Source: Cohnella lubricantis
GTDB taxonomy: Bacteria > Bacillota > Bacilli > Paenibacillales > Paenibacillaceae
Assembly (NCBI RefSeq): GCF_014212015.1
Contig: NZ_JACJVN010000013.1
Location: 1 to 64,000, forward strand
Length of the DNA stretch: 64,000 nt
Direction of reading: 5' to 3'
Shown here: one piece after another, positions 15,455-24,663 of the stretch
How the letters are laid out: every line of letters starts with the position of its first letter
How positions within the stretch are numbered: the first letter of the stretch is position 1
The notes under the pieces: model-generated
What the model was told of the DNA's origin: nothing
Databases searched by the model: none
Seen by the model: the letters and a program-made list of their open reading frames with translations, nothing else
Program-made: the position numbers and the translations under genes

Positions 15455-15861
15455 TACATTTTACTGAATTGTGCGAACCGAAAGTAACCTTGTATTATCG
15501 CCATCACAGCGTTCAGTAATTACCACGACAGATTTTAAGAGGCAGGAATAAGTGAAATGATCTCAGCGTTCATGAATGCCTATCCTCTGTAAGATCTATT
15601 CATGACTGGTATCCACCAGGTTTTTTTCCAATTCATCATTTGTCAGTTTTCGTTAGGGTACATACGTTCCACTGACTGCAATACACGATGAAACACCAAT
15701 ATTCCCACCCTTCAATTATTGCTATTGCTACGAAATCGGAAATTTTAGTCGATATTCATGAAGTTCTTTCTGAAAGCGCTGGAAAGGACTGAATAACATT
15801 TTTATATTCCGTTTTAGTTTGGTTTTCTTGTTCCGATTATGCTGACACTCATGGAGCTGAT
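15455..15861. other. Non-coding stretch with gene debris
   Basis: No intact gene. A terminator-like hairpin (CTGGT ATCC ACCAG followed by seven Ts) lies at about 15605-15627. Just after 15714 a short open stretch (IAIATKSEILVDIHEVLSES) may be the tail of a lost gene. Confidence 0.4.
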
Positions 15862-16371
15862 CTATCTGTTTATCGATTTTTCCCGTAGGGTTAGGATAAA
15901 CCCGATCACATTGTGAGATTTAGCCAACTCATGAAGATCGGTAGCAAGAGCCTCACTCAAATTGCGAAGATCCGGAAGGTGTAACGACTTTGTCACATAA
16001 AAGACCTCTGGCGTAAAGTCCTCACGGTAATCTTGTCCCGGGACTTGCTCCCAAAAGTCATTCCATTCTCGTAGTAGACCAGTTTCATACAAAAAGAACT
16101 TTAAAAACCCGCATAACCATGCCGTACAACTTGTATTTCGTTTTTGGCATCCAATACCTTTGACAAGATGTCGGCACCCTTGACAACAGGAACCTCCATT
16201 GGCGATACAAACGTTACAAATGGAATTGGACCCGATCTCATGTAACGCATGAAACCCCATTGTTATGACGGTTTGTCTGCTTACTTGCATGAAAGGTGTA
16301 GGCCATTCGTGAGAGGATGACGAATCTTGATATGATGAGTCATTACTCGTAGAGTCCGGCATTCGTACCAA
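15862..16371 (-). CDS. Cysteine-rich hypothetical protein, 169 aa
   Basis: The middle of the protein is very cysteine-rich (CNVCIANGGSCCQGCRHL, then GCQKRNTSC, TAWLCGF), which suggests a metal or iron-sulfur site. It is followed by a conserved-looking acidic segment (LLREWNDFWEQVPGQDYREDFTPE). Similar proteins occur in bacilli without a clear role. It is divergent from the ArsR gene at 16552, and the sequence between contains two copies of an ATTCAAATA-type palindrome, so it may belong to the same regulon as the SulP transporter. Confidence 0.6.
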   Translation of the reverse strand: MVRMPDSTSNDSSYQDSSSSHEWPTPFMQVSRQTVITMGFHALHEIGSNSICNVCIANGGSCCQGCRHLVKGIGCQKRNTSCTAWLCGFLKFFLYETGLLREWNDFWEQVPGQDYREDFTPEVFYVTKSLHLPDLRNLSEALATDLHELAKSHNVIGFILTLREKSINR

Positions 16372-16390
16372 CCTCTTATGTTCTTTTAAT

Positions 16391-16412
16391 CAAATAATCA
16401 GATATTTGAATA
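16391..16412. promoter_or_regulatory. Candidate ArsR operator a
   Basis: CAAATAATCAGATATTTGAATA, an imperfect palindrome upstream of the 16371 gene. It shares the CAAATAATCA(A/G)ATAT core with the site upstream of SulP. Confidence 0.5.
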
Positions 16413-16506
16413 TAATGTGAATTATATAGGAGTTGCAACCAAATCACAATCCATGCCTCGGTATGCCCTTCTTTTCAGAATGTTTTTGGGTGAAGTTGTG
16501 TTATGA

Positions 16507-16524
16507 TATTCATATATTCAAAAG
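16507..16524. promoter_or_regulatory. Candidate ArsR operator b
   Basis: TATTCATATATTCAAAAG just upstream of the ArsR gene. Its first 12 bases (TATTCATATATT) are identical to the reverse complement of part of the 17013 site. Position suggests autoregulation. Confidence 0.5.
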
Positions 16525-16551
16525 TATAGCGATCAAGGAGGGGCGTTAGCC

Positions 16552-16881
16552 ATGAATCAAAACATCCAACAGTTTAAAGCCGATTTTTTTAAGGCGCTGG
16601 CGCATCCCATGCGGATTCGAATCCTGGAGGTTCTGAGTGAAGGAGATAAAAACGTAAATGAGATACAGAGTATTTTAGGCTCAGAGGGTTCAGCCGTTTC
16701 TCAGCAGTTGGCAGTATTGCGAAATAAAAATGTGGTGACGGGCTTAAAGGATGGTACTTCTGTCATTTATTCGTTACGTGACCCGTTAATTAAAGATCTA
16801 CTCGCAGTCACAAAGCAGATCTTCGATAATCATCTCGTTGATGCCATTTCATTACTTGAGGTCATTCGAAATGAATCTTAA
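16552..16881 (+). CDS. ArsR-family repressor linked to the SulP transporter
   Basis: 109 residues with the ArsR/SmtB winged helix (FFKALAHPMRIRILEVLSEGDKNVNEIQSILGSEGSAVSQQLAVLRNK). It has no cysteine at all, so it cannot use the classical thiolate metal sites or the Cys-pair of sulfide sensors such as BigR. The ligand is unknown. AAGGAGG precedes ATG by about ten bases. A terminator separates it from the SulP gene, and operator-like palindromes precede both. Confidence 0.85.
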   Translation: MNQNIQQFKADFFKALAHPMRIRILEVLSEGDKNVNEIQSILGSEGSAVSQQLAVLRNKNVVTGLKDGTSVIYSLRDPLIKDLLAVTKQIFDNHLVDAISLLEVIRNES

Positions 16882-16886
16882 ACTGA

Positions 16887-16932
16887 AAAACAAGGGGTTC
16901 CATGAGTAACATCAAGGATCACCTTGTTTTTT
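16887..16932 (+). terminator. Terminator after the ArsR gene
   Basis: AAACAAGG and CCTTGTTTTTTT form a stem closed by a long loop (about 28 bases) with a T run on the plus strand. Confidence 0.6.
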
Positions 16933-17012
16933 TGTTTTGCAGCCGGAAACATGCGGAGCGACACGAGATTATTATGATTGACATTATTCGATGACAGGAG
17001 TAACATTTCACT

Positions 17013-17040
17013 TATATTCAAATAATCAAATATATGAATA
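17013..17040. promoter_or_regulatory. Candidate ArsR operator c
   Basis: TATATTCAAATAATCAAATA followed by TATGAATA, ending 16 bases before the SulP start. TATTCA and TGAATA form outer inverted half sites, and the internal CAAATAATCA block recurs at 16391. Confidence 0.55.
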
Positions 17041-17056
17041 AGAGAAGGTAATTCAG

Positions 17057-18817
17057 ATGAAATGGACGGGAAGATTTGAAGGATACCATGCGGCCGCATT
17101 CCGCAAGGATATCATTTCAGGCCTCATTGTTGGTATTATCGCCATTCCATTAGGGATGGCGTTTGCTATTGCGGCTGGTGTAAAACCGGAATATGGCATT
17201 TATACCACCATCGTTGCCGGTATCTGTATTTCCTTGTTTGGGGGTTCTAAATTTCAAATTGGCGGCCCGACCGGTGCATTTATTCCGATCCTTTTCGCGA
17301 TCGTCATGGAATATGGATATGAAAATTTATTGCTTGCAGGATTTTTGGCGGGAATTATTCTTGTTCTCATGGGGCTATTTAAACTCGGTGCGTTGATAAA
17401 ATTTATTCCTCGCCCAGTAACCATCGGGTTTACCGCTGGAATTGCCGTCATCATCTTCAGCGGACAAATTGCCAACTTTTTAGGTTTGAGCGGTATCGAG
17501 AAACATGAGAATTTTCTACCCAATATGAAGGAAATTGTAATGCATCTCGCAACTACGAATTTCTACAGTATTATCACAGCGGTCGTCTGTTTGGCAGTTA
17601 TCCTCCTAACACCGAAATTTTTACCGAAGGTCCCTGGTTCCTTGGTGGGGCTCGTCGTATCCACTATAGTGGCGACCGTATTCTTTAAAGGGGAAGTTGC
17701 AACGATTGGATCGTCATTTGGACCTATTCCAAGCACCCTACCCCATTTTCATTTCCCTGATGTAACCTGGGATCGCATTGAAAATTTGATTCGTCCCGCC
17801 TTTATTATTGCCATGTTGGGCGGCATCGAATCTTTATTATCGGCGGTTGTTGCCGACGGCATGACCGGCAGTCGTCATAACAGCAATCGGGAATTGATTG
17901 GGCAAGGCGTCGCCAATATGGTAACCCCTCTTTTTGGAGGCATTCCAGCGACAGGAGCCATTGCACGAACAGCAACCAATATCAAAAACGGTGCGGTCTC
18001 ACCTCTGTCGGGTATTATACATGGCATTGTTGTGCTGCTGGTGCTCCTTTTGTTTGCACCTTTCGCATCGGAGATTCCACTTGCTAGTATGGCACCGATT
18101 CTGATGCTCGTTGCCTGGAACATGAGCGAACGAAAAGAATTCGCTCACGTCTTGAAAACCAAAACGAGCGATTCCGTTGTCCTCCTTATTACCTTTTTGC
18201 TAACGGTCTTTACGAATTTAACGACTGCAGTTGAAGTCGGATTAATTTTGGCTGTTATACTGTTTGTGAAACGAATGAGTGATGGGTTATTGGTTTCCAA
18301 GGTATTGCCTGACCCAACAGTTAAACATGAAAAAGTGAAAGCTCATATGGTAACCGAAGGCCACGATTGTCCACAAATCGGGATCTATACCATCGAAGGC
18401 CCTCTCTTTTTCGGCGCAGCAAACATGTTTGAAAAGTCCATCATGGATACGATTCATTTAAGACCGAAAGTGCTACTTCTTCGCATGGGAAAAGTGCCCT
18501 TTATGGATACGACGGGTGAATCAAATCTGTCCAGTTTGGTGAAGCATTTCGAGAAATTTGGTGGGATTATTCTTGTATCCGGAATTCAAACTCAGCCTCT
18601 AGATGTATTGAAGAGAACAGGGTTGTATACGCTGATTGGGGCTGAACATTTTTTTGGACATACCGGTGAGGCACTTAACTTCGCGCTATTGCAACTGGAT
18701 TTGAATAAATGTCTAGGTTGTAAACATTTTGCTTTCCGTGAATGCGCGGCGTTATCAAACAAGGAGTCTCAAAAAGAAGCGATCACCAGTTTAAAGCCTG
18801 ATTCAGCAAGGACATAG
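17057..18817 (+). CDS. SulP-family anion transporter with STAS domain
   Basis: 586 residues. The SulP membrane core spans about residues 10-400: GLIVGIIAIPLGMAFAIAAGVKPEYGIY, then GGSKFQIGGPTGAFIPI and MVTPLFGGIPATGAIARTATNIKNGA. A cytoplasmic STAS domain follows (IYTIEGPLFFGAANMFE, RMGKVPFMDTTGESNL). The tail carries a short Cys-rich stretch (NKCLGCKHFAFREC) that I have not seen discussed for the family. It imports sulfate, bicarbonate or a related anion; the substrate cannot be read from sequence. The neighbouring sulfur genes make sulfate plausible. Confidence 0.88.
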   Translation: MKWTGRFEGYHAAAFRKDIISGLIVGIIAIPLGMAFAIAAGVKPEYGIYTTIVAGICISLFGGSKFQIGGPTGAFIPILFAIVMEYGYENLLLAGFLAGIILVLMGLFKLGALIKFIPRPVTIGFTAGIAVIIFSGQIANFLGLSGIEKHENFLPNMKEIVMHLATTNFYSIITAVVCLAVILLTPKFLPKVPGSLVGLVVSTIVATVFFKGEVATIGSSFGPIPSTLPHFHFPDVTWDRIENLIRPAFIIAMLGGIESLLSAVVADGMTGSRHNSNRELIGQGVANMVTPLFGGIPATGAIARTATNIKNGAVSPLSGIIHGIVVLLVLLLFAPFASEIPLASMAPILMLVAWNMSERKEFAHVLKTKTSDSVVLLITFLLTVFTNLTTAVEVGLILAVILFVKRMSDGLLVSKVLPDPTVKHEKVKAHMVTEGHDCPQIGIYTIEGPLFFGAANMFEKSIMDTIHLRPKVLLLRMGKVPFMDTTGESNLSSLVKHFEKFGGIILVSGIQTQPLDVLKRTGLYTLIGAEHFFGHTGEALNFALLQLDLNKCLGCKHFAFRECAALSNKESQKEAITSLKPDSART

Positions 18818-18865
18818 CCTATTCTCATTCGATATCGCCCCAAAGACGAAATGAGGTGAATGGCT

Positions 18866-18949
18866 ATGCAACTTGCACTTCAGCAATACAAAGTGATCAT
18901 GGCTCATCCGCTGCAAAAGGTGTCAATGAGCATCATTCGCGTATTATGA
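18866..18949 (+). CDS. Possible 27-residue peptide
   Basis: A short frame with a well-placed ribosome binding site (GAGGTG, seven bases before ATG) 48 bases after the SulP gene. It starts MQLALQQYKVIMAHPLQKVS. It may be the first codons of a lost third gene of the operon. Low support. Confidence 0.25.
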   Translation: MQLALQQYKVIMAHPLQKVSMSIIRVL

Positions 18950-19519
18950 CTCGCGGCGTTTATTCAGTGCAAGACAATGAAAGATTTAAAAATATTGTTT
19001 TGTGTTGACTTGTCAGAAGGTCACGTGAATCTCAAACACTATTCATATTGTTTCGACAAGAACAGATTCTAGACAATATCGAAAATTAAAAGGTTACCAT
19101 GATTGTCGGGCGGATAAATAAAAAAGTGTTCTAACAATCTTATCGTTTATTTAAGCAAAAATGAGATCGACTGCGAGGCACTCTCTCGTCCAACTGAAAC
19201 AGTAACATACAGACACGCCCATGCTCGGATTCTTTTGTTACACAGCCACTTTCAAGTCATCCTCGGCAAATGATTGCGAATGATTCCCACTATAATATAC
19301 GGTTGCGTAAGCAGAGTTCGAACAAAATAAATAAGAGTTGTCGGGATGAATGGTTTCTAAAGCAGAAGCTTTAACATGTACAGCAATCCATCCTAAACCA
19401 CTCCTCATGTAGACGTGAATGGGCTTAAGGGTGAGGATACATTTCTTTCTTTACTCATTTAATCCTGCCCATGGAGTAATGACAATGTTTAGTTTACAAC
19501 TTTACATTCCCGTTCAAAT
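18950..19519. other. Intergenic stretch with no gene seen
   Basis: 570 bases between the SulP region and the arsenic genes. I see no reading frame with a start and ribosome binding site, no strong hairpin and no repeat worth naming. Confidence 0.5.
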
Positions 19520-19948
19520 TTACCGACCTTCGGCTAGAAACTTTTCGATACGCGACTTAATCGCATCCCGAACCGCTCGAAATTGGCTCTTGATTTCTTC
19601 CTCGGTGCCGGTCGCCTTGGCCGGATCATCGAAGCCCCAATGCCATTTCACGACGTTTTTATTCGAAATCACCGGACAATGTTCGTCTGCATGGCCACAT
19701 AACGTAATCACATAGTCTGCCAGATTCAAAATCTCCGGATCGATGACATCAGATGTATGGCTGCTAATATCGACGCCAGCTTCCTTCATCACCTGGACGG
19801 CACGGGGATTCAGCCCATGTGCCTCTAACCCGGCGCTTTTTACTTCGTAGCGATCAGTACCGAGAGCCTTCAAAAAGCCATCCGCCATTTGGCTGCGGCA
19901 AGAGTTTCCTGTATAAAGGAAATAAACGAGTTTTTTGTTTTCTGACAT
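19520..19948 (-). CDS. arsC: Arsenate reductase (thioredoxin type) with the catalytic Cys replaced by Tyr
   Basis: 142 residues, full length for the LMW-phosphatase-like ArsC that reduces arsenate using a triad of cysteines. The P-loop reads [14 protein letters not shown], where the family has CTGNSCRSQ: the nucleophilic Cys (Cys10 in Bacillus subtilis) is Tyr, codon TAT at 19913-19915, one base from TGT. The other two redox Cys ([10 protein letters not shown]) are intact. Downstream of acr3 on the same strand, 20 bases apart. As written the enzyme should not reduce arsenate. Confidence 0.9.
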   Translation of the reverse strand: MSENKKLVYFLYTGNSCRSQMADGFLKALGTDRYEVKSAGLEAHGLNPRAVQVMKEAGVDISSHTSDVIDPEILNLADYVITLCGHADEHCPVISNKNVVKWHWGFDDPAKATGTEEEIKSQFRAVRDAIKSRIEKFLAEGR

Positions 19949-19968
19949 GATGAGTCCTCCTGTTTATA

Positions 19969-21024
19969 TTAAGCTGCTTGCTTTGAAAAATACTTCCGCT
20001 GGAATCGGAGCGCGACGTTGACTAAGGCAATCATCACGGGGACTTCCACAAGAGGACCGATGACGGCCGCAAATGCTGCGCCGGAATGAATACCAAACAC
20101 CCCGACGGCAACGGCAATCGCCAGCTCGAAGTTATTCCCCGAGGCGGTAAAAGCCAGTGTAGAAGTCACCGGATAACCAGCCCCTGCTTTTTTGCCCATG
20201 AAAAACGAGATCAAGAACATGACGACAAAGTAAATCAATAGCGGAATCGCGATCCTCACGACATCGAACGGCGATAGGATAATCATTTCGCCTTTCAGCG
20301 AGAACATGACGATGATCGTAAACAATAACGCGATCAGCGTAATGGGGCTGATTTTCGGAATAAAGACCGTTTCGTACCAGGACCGTCCTTTTGCTTTTAC
20401 AAGAGAATAGCGAGTAATCATTCCGGTCAAAAACGGTATCCCTAGATAAATGAACACACTCTTGGCAACTTCGGCCATCGTAATGTCAACAACGACACCT
20501 TCCACCCCGAACCATCCCGGCAAAATCGTAACAAAGATAAAGGTGTAGACGGAATAAAACAAAACTTGAAAGATCGAGTTGAAAGCAACGAGTCCCGCCG
20601 CGTACTCGGCATCCCCTCTGCACAAATCGTTCCAAACGATGACCATTGCAATACAACGGGCTAAACCGATCATAATCAGGCCGACCATATATTCCGGATA
20701 GCTTTGGAGGAAAATAATAGCCAGGAAAAACATTAAGATCGGGCCAACGAGCCAGTTTTGAATCAATGAAATGGTTAACACTTTGCCATTTCGGAAGACA
20801 CGACCAATTTCTTCGTATCGTACCTTCGCCAGCGGCGGATACATCATTAAAATGAGGCCAAGTGCAATCGGTATCGATGTGGTTCCAACTTGAAATTCAT
20901 TCAAACCGGCGACAAAGTTAGGAAATACGTAACCCAAGCCAATTCCTATCGCCATCGCAACAAAAATCCATAACGTCAAAAAGCGATCCAGAAATGAGAG
21001 TCGCTTTTTCTTTTGTTTACTCAC
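19969..21024 (-). CDS. acr3: Arsenite efflux transporter, ACR3 family
   Basis: 351 residues, about ten membrane helices. Family landmarks are visible: [27 protein letters not shown], and [13 protein letters not shown] with the essential Cys, then [23 protein letters not shown]. It exports arsenite by proton exchange. Second gene of an arsR-acr3-arsC operon on the minus strand, 16 bases after ArsR. Confidence 0.93.
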   Translation of the reverse strand: MSKQKKKRLSFLDRFLTLWIFVAMAIGIGLGYVFPNFVAGLNEFQVGTTSIPIALGLILMMYPPLAKVRYEEIGRVFRNGKVLTISLIQNWLVGPILMFFLAIIFLQSYPEYMVGLIMIGLARCIAMVIVWNDLCRGDAEYAAGLVAFNSIFQVLFYSVYTFIFVTILPGWFGVEGVVVDITMAEVAKSVFIYLGIPFLTGMITRYSLVKAKGRSWYETVFIPKISPITLIALLFTIIVMFSLKGEMIILSPFDVVRIAIPLLIYFVVMFLISFFMGKKAGAGYPVTSTLAFTASGNNFELAIAVAVGVFGIHSGAAFAAVIGPLVEVPVMIALVNVALRFQRKYFSKQAA

Positions 21025-21040
21025 TTGCTGTACACCCCCT

Positions 21041-21370
21041 TTACTCGCATGTAACCGTCAGTCCTTGTTGCTCCAATTTCCTCAGTTCCTCGGATAAATC
21101 AGGCAAATGGGACAGGGCATAACCAATTTCCACTAACCGCTTCTCATTGATGGAGTAGAACACCCATTGTCCCTTTCGCGTTTCGCGGACCAGTTCAGCC
21201 GTTTTTAGACGGCTCACATGTTTGGAAATGGCTGGCTGGGAAATGTTAAAGATGGGAACCAGTTCACACACGCAGCAATCGCGAATACGGAGCAAAGAAA
21301 GGATTTTCAGCCTTGTCGGATCGGCAAGAGCTTTCAGAATATCCGCTATCTTTTCAAATTCCATTGGCAT
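21041..21370 (-). CDS. arsR: ArsR-family arsenite-responsive repressor
   Basis: A winged-helix ArsR protein of about 109 residues with the metal-binding motif RDCCVCEL (vicinal Cys in the DNA-recognition region), which binds As(III). ATG 21370 has GGGGTGA about 6 bases upstream, so the longer frame from 21379 is not needed. It heads the arsR-acr3-arsC operon. Confidence 0.92.
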   Translation of the reverse strand: MPMEFEKIADILKALADPTRLKILSLLRIRDCCVCELVPIFNISQPAISKHVSRLKTAELVRETRKGQWVFYSINEKRLVEIGYALSHLPDLSEELRKLEQQGLTVTCE

Positions 21371-21574
21371 TCTTATCACCCCAAACTTAAAACCTTATAA
21401 CCATATTGTTATTTATGTATGATAAAAAGTCAATATGGAAAATGATACTTTTATATTTCCTCTACAATAGCCTGTCTAAGACAAACCCTTTCCGGAGTAC
21501 TTATTTTTTTGCAATGCAAGCAAATTATTACTTGCAAATGACTGTTGTATAACTGATTCATGAGGTGAAGCACC

Positions 21575-21921
21575 GTGGAAAATGTACGCGAATTATTTCA
21601 AATTATGACTCGTCGCTTTGGCTTTCTGGATAAAACTGCTGTTCTGCCGGTGGCTGCGACATCTCCTTTATTCAAAGCCATATTCTTTACGAAATTGATC
21701 GCCAGCACAAGCCTTCCATCCAGCAAGTAGCAGAGGCATTAGGGACCGATATCACGACATTCAGCCGACAAGTCCAGTCGTTAATCAAGATGAAATTAGT
21801 AAAAAAACGCCCGATCCCGATGACCGGCGGGTGAATCTGCTTTCCTTAACGACAGAAGGAAAATATGTTGCGGCGTCGATTGACCAGCAAATGAATGACT
21901 ATTTAAACGAAATCTTCTCAT
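21575..21921 (+). pseudogene. MarR-family regulator, frameshifted and 3'-truncated
   Basis: Starts at GTG 21575 (GAGGTGAAG upstream): VENVRELFQIMTRRFGFLDK. It then needs a change of frame to read SFIQSHILYEIDRQHKPSIQ and QQVAEALGTDITTFSRQVQS, and another near 21815-21830 to continue with DPDDRRVNLLSLTTEGKYV. The last 40 or so residues of a MarR protein are replaced by sequence leading into the ger operon. Divergent from the ars operon. Confidence 0.75.
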
Positions 21922-22014
21922 TTGGTTTTGATCACGTTTTTTTGTTGTCAGACATGTTGTTTTAGCAAGGGGAAATTTGGAAAGCATAAGAAGAGGTTCA
22001 TTCGGAAAGTGGTG

Positions 22015-23097
22015 ATGGATATCGCACCGGCCAATCATAAAATATCGTTGCTTCAAGGATACATGCTGATCCTGATGGCGATCGGGATTCTGAACCACGT
22101 GATTATTATCCCGCTTTTGCTGACTGCTTCCAAAAGAGATGCCTGGGTAACCGTTTTAGCCGTATTGGCAGTATCGCAAGTCTGGATCGCCTGTTTATTC
22201 TATATTCTTAAAAACATGAATGGGACGCCGGTCAAAACCTGGCTGTATCGTCATTTCGGCAAACTTCCGGCAAACGGTATGCTTATTTTAATCACGTTGT
22301 ATCTGTTCGCAATGGGCGCCATTTCACTCAAAGACACCATCACCTGGACGATTGCCTCCTATTTGCCACAGACACCGGCTTTTGCGTTGGTGCTGGCGGG
22401 AGTCGCGTGCAATCTTTTGGCAGCGTATGCCGGGTTGCGAGTAATTGCAATCGTCACAGGCATTTTGCTCCCGGTTGTGATCGTGCTCGGTGATTTTGTG
22501 ATGACAGCAAATTACAAGTACAAGGATTACAGCCTGCTGTTTCCAGTCATCGAATTTGGGTGGGAGCCTGTATGGAAAGGCGTTATATTTGCCGCGGGAG
22601 GGCTACTGGAGTTAATCTGCATTCTCTTTTATCAGGAGCATTTAACCAAACGACCTCGATTCGGCACTCTCATGTTCGTGAATGTGCTGCTGGCCGGTTT
22701 GATTCTGGGACCGCTGATGGGTTCCATCGCCGTGTTTGGACCTGCTGAGGCGGCAAATCAGCGTTACCCTGCTTATGAGCAATGGCGTTTGGTTCAACTC
22801 GGGCAATATATCTCGCACCTTGATTTCTTCTCCATCTACCAGTGGCTTTCCGGCACGTTTGTTCGTGTCTCGCTGGCCCTGTTTATTATGGTTGACATTT
22901 GGAAACCGGGCAAGCGATTGCCATGGTTCATATTTTACGGCGCGCTGATGATTGCTTCCGTTGTTATGCCCGTTAGCGACGCCTTGTTTCTGGATTTTCT
23001 GAGAAACGTGTTTTTTCCGGCGTCAGTCTATTTCGCTTTGGGCTTGATGGCATTGCTTGTAACGAAAATCTGGATTTCCAACAAAATGAGAAGGTGA
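22015..23097 (+). CDS. Germinant receptor permease subunit (GerAB/GerKB type)
   Basis: 360 residues, ten predicted helices, spore germination permease family (amino acid/polyamine superfamily). It begins KISLLQGYMLILMAIGILNHVIIIPLL and includes YKDYSLLFPVIEFG. It forms the B subunit of a GerA-type receptor in the spore inner membrane. The frame is open further upstream, but ATG 22015 (GGAAAGTGGTG) matches the usual start. First gene of the B-A-C operon; the A gene starts 6 bases later. Confidence 0.9.
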   Translation: MDIAPANHKISLLQGYMLILMAIGILNHVIIIPLLLTASKRDAWVTVLAVLAVSQVWIACLFYILKNMNGTPVKTWLYRHFGKLPANGMLILITLYLFAMGAISLKDTITWTIASYLPQTPAFALVLAGVACNLLAAYAGLRVIAIVTGILLPVVIVLGDFVMTANYKYKDYSLLFPVIEFGWEPVWKGVIFAAGGLLELICILFYQEHLTKRPRFGTLMFVNVLLAGLILGPLMGSIAVFGPAEAANQRYPAYEQWRLVQLGQYISHLDFFSIYQWLSGTFVRVSLALFIMVDIWKPGKRLPWFIFYGALMIASVVMPVSDALFLDFLRNVFFPASVYFALGLMALLVTKIWISNKMRR

Positions 23098-23103
23098 GTT
23101 CCT

Positions 23104-24663
23104 ATGTTAAAAAGGTGGTTGAAGAAGTTTATTTTTAGACCATCGTCCGGGTCGGTTGACAGCTCTTTTCAACCATACACTTCAACTTCCGAACGTCCAT
23201 CCGTTGAACTGGCCGATGCTTCCGCTATTTTAAATTTGTTCAGCCGTTGCGCCGATGTCAAGCATCATACATACACCTTGAACGCACTGGAGGAACGTTC
23301 AAGCGTACTGTTCGTCTTCTGCGAAGGGATGAGCGACAGCCAGCATATGATTCATGAGGTGGTGCTTCCCCGGTTGCAACGTTTTTATGAGACATACGGC
23401 TTTACAGATGCGGGCATGCTGCAATCGGCGAGTCAGCTTCAAATGGAACGTCTGTCGGATGATAATTGGCAACGGAAAGCAACGCAACAAGTCTTTGATG
23501 GCAAATTGCTCATTTATATTCCTGCGCTTCGGATCATCTGTTCCGTTGATATTGCCAAGCTGCCGGCGAGAAAACCGGAAGAATCCAATGTCGAAGTCTC
23601 CGTTCGGGGAGCCAAGGATTGTTTTGTGGAAGAGTTGGCCACCAATGCCGCGCTTGTCCGCAAACGGATTAAATCGCCTTCGTTAGCCTATGAGCAAATC
23701 GTGCTTGGCGAACGTACGCAAACCCGGATCGGATTGATGTATATGTATGATATCGCCGATCCAAAGGTCATACAGGAAGTGAAACAGCGCCTGCAAAAGA
23801 TAACCATTGACGGGGTATTCAGCGCTACGGAACTTGAAGAAATGATCGAACCGACATGGGCGCTATTTCCGCTTATGGCGTATACCGGAAGACCGGACTT
23901 TACCGTCAACTGCTTGACGAACGGGCGATTTGTTATATTGGTGGACGGAACGCCGGCGGCATTAATTGGCCCGGCTAACTTGATGCTCCTGATCAAAACG
24001 CCGGAAGACATTCATTTTACAGCGTTATCCTCAACGTTCGGACAAATGTTGCGGTTGTTAGGTTTATTCGTGTCGCTCATGCTTCCGGCATTTTGGCTCT
24101 GCCTGCTTTCTTATCATCAAGACCAGCTTCCCTTTTACTTGCTGGCGACGTTGACCGTGAATCGTCTCGGGATCCCTTTATCCACCGGTCTGGAAATGTT
24201 TCTTGCCTTGATTTTTCTTGAAATGTTGCGCGAGGCGGGCGTCCACCTCCCTACCTCTATCGGTTCGACGCTTACAGTTGTAGGAGGCTTAATCTTGGGC
24301 GATGCAGCCATTCGAGCCGGAATTTTGTCACCCGGAATTGTGGTAATCGGCGCTATTACTCATGTATTCGGCGCAACGCTAACCAATCAGGCGTTAGGAG
24401 GTGCGGTGAGCATACTGAGAATTATACTGTTTATATTTTCTTGCATTTTCGGTCTTTACGGTTTTTTCCTGGGCGTATTTTTATTGCTGGTTCTTCTGGC
24501 GGCTCTCCAATCATTCGGGGTTCCGTATCTGGCTCCCGTGTCTCCTCCGTTTTTCAGAGACATGCCCTATGCTTTTTTTCGGTTGCCTTTGGCGTGGAAA
24601 CGAAAGCGTCCGAAGATGCTTCATACGATTGACGATACAAACCGGGGAGAACAATCAGAATGA
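23104..24663 (+). CDS. Germinant receptor subunit A (GerAA/GerKA type)
   Basis: 519 residues. A soluble N-terminal domain (about 1-290) is followed by membrane helices (from LGLFVSLMLPAFWLCLLSYH). Family signatures include LPAFW, GSTLTVVGGLILGDAAIRAGILSPG, and MPYAFFRLP near the C-terminus. It is the largest subunit of the receptor. It overlaps gerC by four bases (ATGA), so the two are translationally coupled. Confidence 0.93.
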   Translation: MLKRWLKKFIFRPSSGSVDSSFQPYTSTSERPSVELADASAILNLFSRCADVKHHTYTLNALEERSSVLFVFCEGMSDSQHMIHEVVLPRLQRFYETYGFTDAGMLQSASQLQMERLSDDNWQRKATQQVFDGKLLIYIPALRIICSVDIAKLPARKPEESNVEVSVRGAKDCFVEELATNAALVRKRIKSPSLAYEQIVLGERTQTRIGLMYMYDIADPKVIQEVKQRLQKITIDGVFSATELEEMIEPTWALFPLMAYTGRPDFTVNCLTNGRFVILVDGTPAALIGPANLMLLIKTPEDIHFTALSSTFGQMLRLLGLFVSLMLPAFWLCLLSYHQDQLPFYLLATLTVNRLGIPLSTGLEMFLALIFLEMLREAGVHLPTSIGSTLTVVGGLILGDAAIRAGILSPGIVVIGAITHVFGATLTNQALGGAVSILRIILFIFSCIFGLYGFFLGVFLLLVLLAALQSFGVPYLAPVSPPFFRDMPYAFFRLPLAWKRKRPKMLHTIDDTNRGEQSE

